Shown: one piece after another, positions 24,941 through 33,106 of the stretch
Layout: the number at the start of each line of letters is the position of its first letter
Numbering within the stretch: position 1 is the stretch's first letter
DNA from: Nocardiopsis sp. ATB16-24
GTDB taxonomy: Bacteria > Actinomycetota > Actinomycetes > Streptosporangiales > Streptosporangiaceae
Direction of reading: 5' to 3'
DNA length: 64,000 nt
Assembly (NCBI RefSeq): GCF_030271535.1
Contig: NZ_JASCXJ010000009.1
Coordinates: forward strand, 1 to 64,000
Translations under genes and position numbers: made by a program
The notes under the pieces: generated by a model
Database searches by the model: none
What the model saw: only the letters and a program-made list of their open reading frames with translations
Told to the model about the DNA's origin: nothing

Positions 24941-27370
24941 GTGAAGATCGCCTATCTGATCCACGACATGTACGGCATCGGCGGAACGATCCGTACCGTC
25001 GCCAATCAGGCGGCGGCGTTGTCGGCACGACACGAGGTCGAGATCGTCTCCGTGTTCCGCCATCGCGAGAAACCCGCCCTTCCGGTGCCCGAGCAGGTAC
25101 GCCTGATCCCCCTCGTCGACATACGCGACCACGACGAGTCCCACGGCACCGGAGACGGGGGACGTCCGCTCTACGAGGGCGACGGAAGGGCCGGTGTGCC
25201 TCCGCTGCTCTACCCGGAGGAGGACACACGCGGCCCCGACCACAGTCGCCTGACCGACGAGCGCTTGGAGAGGTACCTGGCCACCACCGACGCCGACGTG
25301 ATCGTGGGGACTCGGCCGGGGCTGAACGTGGTGATCGCCCGGGCCGCTCCTTCACACGCGTTGAAGGTGGGGCAGGAGCACCTGACCTACGAACAGCACC
25401 ACGAGGCGCTGCGCCGCGTGATGGAGGCCGAGTACCCGCATCTGGACGCCTTCGTGACGGTGACCGAGGCCGACGCGCGCACCTACCGCCGAAGGATGTC
25501 GCTGCCGGGGGTGCACGTGTCGTCCATCCCCAACTCGGTGCCCGCACCGCCCTTCACGGCCAACGGCCACAACACCCGCACCATCGTCTCCGCCGGAAGG
25601 CTCGCGCCCAGCAAGCGCCACGACCTGCTGGTCCAGGCGTTCTCCATGGTCAGCGACGAGTTCCCCGACTGGACCCTGCGCATCTACGGACGTGGTGGTC
25701 GACGCGCCGCGCTGGCCAAACTGGTGGACTCCCTGGGGCTCCAGGACCGTGTGTGGCTGATGGGGGCCCATCCGCGCGTGGAGGAGGTCTGGGCACAGGG
25801 GTCGTTCGCGGCCACCACCTCCAGCGAGGAGCCGTTCGGGATGACGATCGTCGAGGCCATGCGGTCGGGGCTGCCGGTGGTGAGCACCGACTGCCCCCAC
25901 GGGCCGGCCTCGATCATCCATGACCACGAGGACGGGCTGCTGGTGCCCAACAAGTCGGTCTCGGGGATCGCCGAGGGCCTGGCCGAGTTGATGGCCGACG
26001 ATGGGCTCCGCCGCCGCATGTCGTCCGCGGCCCTGACGGACTCCGAGAGGTTCGATCCCGCCAACGTGGTCCTCCAGCACGAGCGGCTGTTCTCCGACCT
26101 GAGCGGCCGGTCGCTTCCCCCTCCGGGTCCGGCGGTGCCCGTGCCCCGTCCCGAGCCTCCCGCCTCCTGTCGGGTGAACGCGGGCGCGGACGGGACCGTG
26201 ACGCTGTCCTTCCCCGACCCTCCCGACGCGGTGGCGCTCGTCGGCTCCGGGCGGAGGGTGGAGTCGGCCGTGGGTCCGGACGGGAGCGTGGTCGTGGACG
26301 CCGCGCGCGACCGTCTGGTCCCACGCACATGGGAGGTGCTGCGCGTCGACGGCTCCGAGGAGAAGCCCGTGCGCGACGTGGAGATCCACCAGCACGGATA
26401 TCCGCTCGCGCCCGAGGAGGTCGAACGGCTGGCCCTGGTGGTGCCCGCCCGTTCGGCCAAGGGCGAGTTGGTCCTGCACACGCGCCGGTCGGATCACCAC
26501 GCGGAGGTGGTGGGCGTGGAGTCCGAGAACGGACGGATCACCGTTCGGGGGCGGGTGCTGGGACGGCGGGTCCCGGACGCCGACGCGCGCATGGTGGTGC
26601 GCATGCGCGCCTCACGCGACACCAGCAGGGAGTTCCCCGCCCTGGTGGAGGGCGACGGCGGCTTCACCGCGGTCATCGATCCGGCGACCGTGGTCCGTGG
26701 CCGGGAGGGGGAGTCGGAGAAGTGGGAGCTGCGTCTGGTCCTGTCCGACGGAGGCGAGTGCACGGTCGGACGCCACCTGGCCGGGGTCACGGGATACAAG
26801 AAGATCATCAGGTATCCCGCCCAGAAGGTGCGTCCCGAGCACGGTTCCGGTTCGCGGGTGCGTCCCTACTACACCGTCAACGACCGCCTGGGACTACAGA
26901 CGTCGCCGTTGGCGCCGATGCTGGAGGTGGGTGAGCTGCGGGCCTGCCCCGCCGGGTACGGCGGGCACGGGATGCGCTTGGAGGTGCGTCTGTCCTCCCC
27001 CTTGCCGGAGGGGGCCTCCTACGCCGTGGAGGTGGTGCGCGGCAGCGGCGCCGGGCAGCGCTTCCCGTTGTTCCCCGTCCCCTCCCCTCGTGGCGCGGAC
27101 GGCCGTGTGAGGGGCGCTCTGCCGCTGCCGCCGCGTGGGGAGGCGGGAGACGCCGCGCTCAGTCGGTCGTGGCGTCTTCGTCTCCTGGTGGGGCCGGCCG
27201 AGTCCTTGGGCCGTCTGGGGGCGGGAGCGGTTCCCGTGCGCACCGCGCGCCGTTGGCACCGCGGTCCCTATGTCCGCTCGGTGTCCGTGACTCCGCTGGG
27301 CGGCGGCGACCTCAAGGTCACCGCCGCCGACGTCCACGTGTGGGAGGCCCTGCGCCGAAGGCTGCCGTGA
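24941..27370 (+). CDS. GT4-type glycosyltransferase with long C-terminal extension
   Basis: An 809-residue protein. Residues 1-390 are a GT-B glycosyltransferase of family 4: N-terminal LIHDMYGIGGTIRTVANQAAAL, then GRLAPSKRHDLLVQAF and the donor-site EEPFGMTIVEAMRSG with the E-x7-E pair. The remaining 400 residues are beta-rich, with no family I recognise, and end in ALRRRLP. Similar enzymes in actinomycetes decorate wall teichoic acid or surface polymers. GTG start. Its place between pilus genes suggests glycosylation of the envelope or the pilus; this is inference. Confidence 0.8.
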   Translation: MKIAYLIHDMYGIGGTIRTVANQAAALSARHEVEIVSVFRHREKPALPVPEQVRLIPLVDIRDHDESHGTGDGGRPLYEGDGRAGVPPLLYPEEDTRGPDHSRLTDERLERYLATTDADVIVGTRPGLNVVIARAAPSHALKVGQEHLTYEQHHEALRRVMEAEYPHLDAFVTVTEADARTYRRRMSLPGVHVSSIPNSVPAPPFTANGHNTRTIVSAGRLAPSKRHDLLVQAFSMVSDEFPDWTLRIYGRGGRRAALAKLVDSLGLQDRVWLMGAHPRVEEVWAQGSFAATTSSEEPFGMTIVEAMRSGLPVVSTDCPHGPASIIHDHEDGLLVPNKSVSGIAEGLAELMADDGLRRRMSSAALTDSERFDPANVVLQHERLFSDLSGRSLPPPGPAVPVPRPEPPASCRVNAGADGTVTLSFPDPPDAVALVGSGRRVESAVGPDGSVVVDAARDRLVPRTWEVLRVDGSEEKPVRDVEIHQHGYPLAPEEVERLALVVPARSAKGELVLHTRRSDHHAEVVGVESENGRITVRGRVLGRRVPDADARMVVRMRASRDTSREFPALVEGDGGFTAVIDPATVVRGREGESEKWELRLVLSDGGECTVGRHLAGVTGYKKIIRYPAQKVRPEHGSGSRVRPYYTVNDRLGLQTSPLAPMLEVGELRACPAGYGGHGMRLEVRLSSPLPEGASYAVEVVRGSGAGQRFPLFPVPSPRGADGRVRGALPLPPRGEAGDAALSRSWRLRLLVGPAESLGRLGAGAVPVRTARRWHRGPYVRSVSVTPLGGGDLKVTAADVHVWEALRRRLP

Positions 27371-27419
27371 ACGCGGTGCGGGTCCTCTCCTTCGGCCCGC
27401 GCCGCCTCCATCCGCGTTC

Positions 27420-28409
27420 CTAGGCCCGAGGTCGGGGACTTCCTGTGCGGATCATGCGCTGGGCCAGGCTGAGCCTGTCCAGCAACCAGTCGGGCAGATG
27501 GTCGGCGCCGCGCGGGAACCACTGGATGTCGTGGTGGAAGCTGCGGGGGTCGGGCTCGACGTCGAACTCGGGCGGGGTGTCGTGGTCGAAGTGCGCCCCG
27601 ATCTCGCGTGACCCGTCCACCGTGAGGCGGGCGGTGAACCACGTTCCCTTCCCCGGCTGGTACATGCCCGTGCGCAGCCGGTCCAGCATCCGCCCGACCT
27701 CGGGCAGGAGCAGGTCCCACTCGAAGCCTCCGTCCTCCCTGCGCACCATCAGGCGCGAGCAGGACACTCCCACCAGACCTCGGCGTTCGATGACCAGCTC
27801 GCTCCACTGTCCGTACACTCCGGCGATCGTGCGGTCGACGATCTCCTGGACGGTGTCCATCATCTCCTCGGGGGTCATGTCGCCCGGTGCGATGCGTGTC
27901 CGTGGCGCTCGTCTCGGCGCGGTGGCCAGTCCGCTCCACGGGGAGGCGCTCTCGACCGCGGCCCCCGACAGGCGGTCGCCCTCCAGGTACTCCCACAGCC
28001 AATCGGGCACGTACTCCTCGTCCCGGGGGAAGAACTCCAGGTCCAGCAGGCAGCCGGCCCTGTCCAGGGGCTCGTCGAAGTGGGGTTCGTTCTCGTGGTC
28101 GTAGCGGACCCGGTAACTGCCTGGACGCCCGACCTCGTAGTAGGCGGTGTACCAGGTGCCCTTCCCCTCGGTGTACATTCCCGCCCGCAGTTCCCGCATC
28201 AGTTCCAGGGCGGCCAGCGGTGGCACGCATCCGGTGCTGCGTCCGTCTTCGAACATCACCTCGAATCCGGCCGCCTCGTAGGCGCCCAGCCCCGAGTACA
28301 CGAGACGGAGCTTGACCCAGTCGTCGGGGGCTGCCCGAAGCAGATCCGTCCCGATCCGGCGGAGGGACTCGTCCTTTTCGACGGGGGTCATCGCTTTACG
28401 GGGGTCCAT
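27420..28409 (-). CDS. tandem YezG-type immunity-like protein
   Basis: A 329-residue cytoplasmic protein made of two homologous halves. Each holds GMYxxGKGTW(Y/F)TA, a Tyr/Phe-Asp-His-(D/E) motif, and a closing FPR(D/G)xxxxPDWL. This is the signature of YezG (DUF600) proteins, antitoxins of LXG/EndoU-type polymorphic toxins. The first half ends near residue 160 and the second near 320. No toxin gene is adjacent. I start at ATG 28409 (MDPRK); the frame is open to 28538. It is convergent with the glycosyltransferase. Confidence 0.75.
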   Translation of the reverse strand: MDPRKAMTPVEKDESLRRIGTDLLRAAPDDWVKLRLVYSGLGAYEAAGFEVMFEDGRSTGCVPPLAALELMRELRAGMYTEGKGTWYTAYYEVGRPGSYRVRYDHENEPHFDEPLDRAGCLLDLEFFPRDEEYVPDWLWEYLEGDRLSGAAVESASPWSGLATAPRRAPRTRIAPGDMTPEEMMDTVQEIVDRTIAGVYGQWSELVIERRGLVGVSCSRLMVRREDGGFEWDLLLPEVGRMLDRLRTGMYQPGKGTWFTARLTVDGSREIGAHFDHDTPPEFDVEPDPRSFHHDIQWFPRGADHLPDWLLDRLSLAQRMIRTGSPRPRA

Positions 28410-28820
28410 CTTCTCGTCTTCGCTCCATCTGCTGCCGTGGTTCGATGAATCGGGCGTCGCGGCGTCCTCCGCCGAACGCGCACCGTTCAGAGTCCATATT
28501 CCTGTGTTCGGCCCATGCGCGGACGGATATTCGGACAAAATACGGGTTTCATTTTTCGGGCGCTCGCTCGGCTATGTATCGCAATACGGACAAAAGCCTT
28601 AGTTCGCTTCACTTCTCCCGTTCTTCACCAACACGAACGTCCTTCCGGTCACCGTGCGCGACGATCACCGTCCACAGCCCCTACCGCCGCCGAGCCGGCC
28701 CGGATAAGCTTCGCCGAGCGGGGTGTCGTCCTCCGGTCACATGATCACCACGCACGGTGCTCCCCCGGAACCGGGCGACCGCACTCCCCTCCCTCGGAAG
28801 TCGACCCCCACGGACAAGGC
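28410..28820. other. 411-bp divergent region, A/T-rich
   Basis: No gene supported. GGACAAAA occurs twice, 55 bases apart (28533-28540 and 28588-28595), in an A/T-rich stretch that is probably the promoter zone of the YezG-like and TadG-like genes. Confidence 0.4.
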
Positions 28821-29912
28821 ATGGGACTGCGAAGGATCCTTCCCCAGCGGGCCCCGCGGCCCCGACTACGCCTGTCAGGCCGCGGAGACGACGGACAGGC
28901 CGGCATCCTGTTGCTGTTCGGGCTCACCCTGGCCCTGCTGGCGCTGACACTGCTGTTCGTGAGGGTGGGCGCCGCCAACGACTCGCGCTCCCGGACCCAG
29001 ACCGCCGCCGACGCCGCCGCGCTGGCCGCGGTGGGCGCTCTCCAGGACAAGGCCGCACGGGACATGGTGGAGGGCGTGTACCCCATGCCCTGGTTCGACG
29101 AGGAGGTCGCCAAGGGACGCGCCGAGGAGTACGCCCGGGCCAACGGGGCTGTGCTCACCTCCATCCGCGCCAGCGACAACGTCATGGGACGCAGCGGCAA
29201 CATCGTGCGGGTGGAGGTGCGCGGAGCCGTGTGCCAGAAGGAACTGGAGGAGGACGGTTCCCGGCACTGGAACGACGTGGTCTGCGACGGCACCGAGGAC
29301 GAGACCCGCACCGTGGTCGGCAACGCCTCGGCCATCGCCGTCGTCCGGGTCTCCCCCGAGTGCGGCCGGGACGGCGGCGACCTGATCTGCGGCGGTGCGA
29401 CCATCACCGACTTCCGCACCGCCAAAGGACTGATCGACGTGCACCTGGTCGACCAGGAGGGCCGCTACAAGTTCAACCCGAGCTTCGTCTTCGGTGGAGG
29501 GCCGATGGTGGACTGTTCCTCCCTGGGCGCCCTGCACCCGATCATGTGCGCGGTGCACGAGCGCCTCCAGGCCGAGTTCGGCGGCTTCTACCTCAGTGCG
29601 GGCGGCCGGCGCGAGGAGCCGGGAAGCGACCACCACACCGGTGAGGCCGTGGACTACATGATGGCGAGCCTGGGAGGCGTGCCCACGCCCGAGATGCACG
29701 CCACCGCCGTCCAGGTGATCAACTGGGCGATCCAGAACTCCCGGCAGCTGGGGATCAAGGGCGTGATCTACGAACAGCACATCTGGAACGCCACGCGCGA
29801 CCCCATCGGCCCCTGGGAGAGCGTGCGGCGCCGGATGGACGACAGGCGGGACAACACCCAGAACCACATCGACCACATCCATCTGGCGGCGGGTGTGGGC
29901 GACATGCGCTGA
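28821..29912 (+). CDS. TadG-like membrane protein fused to a metallopeptidase-like (ARB_07466-type) domain
   Basis: A 363-residue protein. Residues 22-50 give a TadG-like start, DDGQAGILLLF followed by a hydrophobic helix; residues 50-180 are the usual TadG extracytoplasmic region (SRTQTAADAAALAAVGAL). Residues about 220-363 match the ARB_07466-like C-terminal domain: SDHHTGEAVDYM, VIYEQHIWN and NHIDHIHL. The His-x5-Asp and His-x-His pattern resembles LAS-type peptidoglycan peptidases (M15 group). Start ATG 28821 is a best guess; the frame is open upstream. It could anchor or clear a path for the pilus through the wall. Confidence 0.8.
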   Translation: MGLRRILPQRAPRPRLRLSGRGDDGQAGILLLFGLTLALLALTLLFVRVGAANDSRSRTQTAADAAALAAVGALQDKAARDMVEGVYPMPWFDEEVAKGRAEEYARANGAVLTSIRASDNVMGRSGNIVRVEVRGAVCQKELEEDGSRHWNDVVCDGTEDETRTVVGNASAIAVVRVSPECGRDGGDLICGGATITDFRTAKGLIDVHLVDQEGRYKFNPSFVFGGGPMVDCSSLGALHPIMCAVHERLQAEFGGFYLSAGGRREEPGSDHHTGEAVDYMMASLGGVPTPEMHATAVQVINWAIQNSRQLGIKGVIYEQHIWNATRDPIGPWESVRRRMDDRRDNTQNHIDHIHLAAGVGDMR

Positions 29913-30195
29913 CGTCGGCCTCCCCAGGCTTCGCGGGGGACCGTCCACAGGTTCGGCGGGGCCTTGCACGGAGGCGCGGCCTCGCCCAACCTGGAGGTCA
30001 TGACGGTCGGTGAGCGGGTCCCCGCCCGCCGTCCTTCCTCCCGACCCGGGGCTCCCTCCTCTTCCTCCGAGTGCCCCGCCGTGTGTGCCCGCCCGGGACA
30101 GGGACGCGCTCCGCCGGTCCGGTGGTCTTCGCGAGGACCGGTACCGCGGGACCTGACACCGCGGCGGCACACCGGTGGGAGAGAAGGGGCCGGGC

Positions 30196-30861
30196 ATGGA
30201 CCGGGGCAACGCCCTGCTGGAGTACGCGGCCCTGCTGTTGGTCGTGGTCTGCCTCGGCGTCATGGCCTTCGGGCCGTTTCAGGCACTGCCCGGACACCTG
30301 CGCGGCGCCGTGCACCGGGCGCTGGACTCCGCCGGTGATCCGTCCGGTGCCGAGGAGACGCCGGACGGCGGGGCCGCAAATCCCGATAGTGACGGGACCA
30401 CAATCAGCCGCGACCTCGCACTGGACGGTGACTGGAGACTGGATCCGGCGGCGGCGGCCGAAGCGGTCCTGCGGTGTGCGCATGCGGTGCCCGCGCCCAC
30501 CCCACCGGCCCGCGTGGACTGCGCGTTGGCCCTCCTGGGGATGTTGGACTCACCGGTGCTGGAGGCCACCGTCCTGCGATTGCAGGGCGATGAGCTGTAC
30601 GAACTCTTCCTCCACCCCTCCTTCACCTCGACCGCGGTGGCCCGGGCCGCGGTGCGGACGCTGTGGGAGCACGCCGGGACGGAAGCCCTGCGAAGGCTGT
30701 CGCGGACACGCACGTTCGGCTTTCTGGAAGCGTTCGTGGACTCACCCCACCGCGACTGGGTGCTCGTCTTCGTGAGGGCGGGCGGCGATCACGTACGTGC
30801 GGCGATCGAACGAAACGGTACGTCACCGCGTCGTACAAACCGTCACTCTCCGATCCCCTGA
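30196..30861 (+). CDS. Flp-like pilin with a 180-residue C-terminal domain
   Basis: A 221-residue protein that opens like a Flp pilin: MDRG|NALLEYAALLLVVVCLG with Glu at +5 and Tyr at +6, and almost no leader. Instead of ending after the helix, it continues with a linker (to about residue 75) and an alpha-helical domain rich in Leu, Ala and Arg (ARVDCALALLGMLDSPVLE ...). I do not recognise that domain. ATG 30196 follows GAGAAGGGG; GTG 30175 is the alternative. It may be a tip or minor pilin. Confidence 0.7.
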   Translation: MDRGNALLEYAALLLVVVCLGVMAFGPFQALPGHLRGAVHRALDSAGDPSGAEETPDGGAANPDSDGTTISRDLALDGDWRLDPAAAAEAVLRCAHAVPAPTPPARVDCALALLGMLDSPVLEATVLRLQGDELYELFLHPSFTSTAVARAAVRTLWEHAGTEALRRLSRTRTFGFLEAFVDSPHRDWVLVFVRAGGDHVRAAIERNGTSPRRTNRHSPIP

Positions 30862-30913
30862 ACAAGACGAGCAGCGAACCCCCACGACGATCCGCAGAAA
30901 CGAGGCCCCGGCC

Positions 30914-31789
30914 GTGTCGATGCCGTCGATGCCGCACATCACTCCGGACGAGCACCCCTCCCCCTCCGGAGGAAAGCCCGGTTGGCCGCTCCGCGTCCTC
31001 GTGGTGCTGGCCTGCTTGGCGGTGGTCGCCAGTGGGTGGGGTGTGGCACGGCTGGCCATCGGCGACACGCAACGCCCGGTGGAGGCGGACGACGGTCCCG
31101 AGTCCCGACCACCCCGGAGTGGGCCGGGCTCGCGGGACGCGGTCCCCGAGGACGCCGAGGCCTACCTGTCCACCTCGGTGGAGTTGGTGGAGTCGGCCTC
31201 GGCCTTCCACATGACCTTCGTGGCCTACGACGGCGTGGCCGGTTCCGAGGGTCCGGTCACCGCTTCGGACTCCCTCCGGGAGACCTCGGAGCCGGAGGAG
31301 GCGGGGCGGGGGGAGGCCGTCTACCGCGCCGGGGCCGCGCCCGAGTTCGACCACGCCTTCACCACCGCGGACGACCGGAGCGTGTACCGCTACGACATGG
31401 GCGGCGGCCGACTCATGATGACCTCCGGTCAGGGCCTGAAGTTGCTGGATCCACCGGAGGCGGCCGACCGCTACCTGTGCTCACGGGACTTCGGCTCGGC
31501 CAAACTGCGCGAGGTGCTCGACACCTCCCCCGACCTGGCGTTGACCGGCCCGGAGGAGGTGAAACTGGAGTGGCCGGGTCTGAGCGCCACGCACAGCGCC
31601 TACCACTACACCGGCACCTTCACGACGATGCTGGGCGGTTTCGACCCCGGGGCGGGCCGCAACACCCTCACCGTGGTGGAGGAGGCCTCGTTCGACCTGT
31701 GGATCGACGAACGGGGCTACCCGCGACGACTCGACTACCTCGCACCGAACGGTGTCGGGGAAAGTTACGAGTACCACTCCTTCAGCTGA
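30914..31789 (+). CDS. membrane-anchored LolA/LppX-like protein
   Basis: A 291-residue protein with a short cytoplasmic end, one membrane helix (about 25-45) and an outside domain whose start (YLSTSVELVESASAFHMTFVAY) resembles both LolA-type lipid-carrier folds and the outside domain of the kinase at 16108. GTG 30914 is chosen as start; RBS is weak. The gene overlaps the convergent pectate lyase gene by 8 bases. A role as lipid or peptide binder at the surface is inferred from the fold only. Confidence 0.65.
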   Translation: MSMPSMPHITPDEHPSPSGGKPGWPLRVLVVLACLAVVASGWGVARLAIGDTQRPVEADDGPESRPPRSGPGSRDAVPEDAEAYLSTSVELVESASAFHMTFVAYDGVAGSEGPVTASDSLRETSEPEEAGRGEAVYRAGAAPEFDHAFTTADDRSVYRYDMGGGRLMMTSGQGLKLLDPPEAADRYLCSRDFGSAKLREVLDTSPDLALTGPEEVKLEWPGLSATHSAYHYTGTFTTMLGGFDPGAGRNTLTVVEEASFDLWIDERGYPRRLDYLAPNGVGESYEYHSFS

Positions 31790-32822
31790 TCCCGGCCCGC
31801 GCGACGACGACGTCGGGCACGTTGGTGGTGTCGTCCAGCTCGTAGGCATAGGGGGGATCGGGCACGTCTCCGCGCAGGTCCGGTTGTCGGGAGTCCACCA
31901 GCAGGTTGTTACGAGTGACCACGTTGCCCGGCCGCTCCTCCTCGGTGGACACCGACAGCCGGGTCCTCTCGAAGTAGTTGCCCTCCACCAGGACGTTGGA
32001 GTCACGACCGGACTGGACCCCGTACTCGGGGTTGGAGTGATAGTAGTTGTTGAACACGTGCACGTGCTCGGCGAACCGCGCCCGCGGGTGACGGCCCGAG
32101 GTCCCGTCGAAGTGGTTGTGGTGCACGGTGACCCTCAACGCGCCCGGTTCGTCCTCCGCGTCGCCGATGGTGATCGCGGACTCGGAGTCACGGAAATGGT
32201 TCCAGGACAGGGTGACGTGGTCGGCCCCGCCGGTGACCGAGATCAGGGAGGAATCGCCGCCTCCGGAGAAGGTGGACCCGTCCACCCACACGTGGTGCGC
32301 GCCTCCGCTCACGGTGATCGCGGTTCCTTCGGCCTCCATGCTCAGATTGGACAGGATGACGTTGTCCGAGCCGTCGACCACGAGTCGGCCCCCGGTCAGC
32401 TCGGCGCCGCCGTCCACACCGACGAGGGTCTTGTCGGATCCGACCTCGACCTCCCCCTCCAGGTCGATCCTTCCCTCGACCCGCACCGTGAGCGGCTCCT
32501 CGGCGGCCAGGTGGTCGGCCAGTTCGTCGGCGTCGGAGGCCGTGACGGTCTCTCCCGCGCTTCCGCCGACCACGCCCGGGTGCTCCTCTCCGTCCCGTTC
32601 CAGGGGTTCGGCCGCCCAACCGACGGGGGTCCCGAACGGGAACGGCTCGTCGCTCTCCTCCTTCGACGGGGATTCGGCCTCGTCGGCCTCGGTCGTCGCG
32701 GTGTCGGTCGGAGCACCGTCCGGCGGCTCCACGGCCGTTGCCCCCTCCTCGGGGGCGCAGGAGGTCACAGCGACGCACAGCAGCGCCGCCACGGTCACGA
32801 CGGCGATCGGATGGGGTCTCAT
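31782..32822 (-). CDS. secreted lipoprotein pectate lyase (PL1-like)
   Basis: A 346-residue protein: lipobox VAVTSC (Cys22), a Glu/Ser/Pro linker, then a right-handed beta-helix of the Pec_lyase_C type. Visible family motifs are HHVWVDGSTF (the WIDH-like motif has Gly for His), SWNHF, TVHHNHFDGTSGRHPRARFAEHVHVFNNYY with the RxPxxR catalytic Arg region, and EGNYFE. It should cleave de-esterified pectin outside the cell, although the lipid anchor suggests a surface-bound form. ATG 32822 follows GGAAAG. A plant-associated or litter-degrading lifestyle is consistent. Confidence 0.87.
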   Translation of the reverse strand: MRPHPIAVVTVAALLCVAVTSCAPEEGATAVEPPDGAPTDTATTEADEAESPSKEESDEPFPFGTPVGWAAEPLERDGEEHPGVVGGSAGETVTASDADELADHLAAEEPLTVRVEGRIDLEGEVEVGSDKTLVGVDGGAELTGGRLVVDGSDNVILSNLSMEAEGTAITVSGGAHHVWVDGSTFSGGGDSSLISVTGGADHVTLSWNHFRDSESAITIGDAEDEPGALRVTVHHNHFDGTSGRHPRARFAEHVHVFNNYYHSNPEYGVQSGRDSNVLVEGNYFERTRLSVSTEEERPGNVVTRNNLLVDSRQPDLRGDVPDPPYAYELDDTTNVPDVVVARAGIS

Positions 32823-33030
32823 CGCAGGCTTTCCAACGAGCAGGATGATGGGGGGAGGGAAGGGTCCCCACCTCGCTGATATCGCACTTGTGGTCGTTTT
32901 CGACACGGGGGATGACCATAAGCACATATCCCTGCGAACAGGGCCGAACCCGCACTAGACATTGCCACAGCCGGATCCGCGGCCCCAACCCGGGCCGAGT
33001 GTCGGGGGCGCTCGGAGAACACACGGCGAA

Positions 33031-33061
33031 GGGCGCCGGTCCCGACCTGGGACCGGCGCCC
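33031..33061 (-). terminator. terminator of the peptide-transporter operon
   Basis: Perfect 13-bp arms GGGCGCCGGTCCC / GGGACCGGCGCCC with a 5-base loop, 46 bases past the stop of the substrate-binding protein gene. Confidence 0.85.
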
Positions 33062-33106
33062 TCCGCTCCGTGGGTTCGGCGTGCCGTGAAGGCCGCCGTC
33101 ACCGTC

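Noticed and set aside
28515..28820. N-terminal extension of the TadG-like gene from 28515
   Set aside because: The extension is A/T-rich, Arg/Ser-rich and lacks homology; the TadG pattern begins after ATG 28821.
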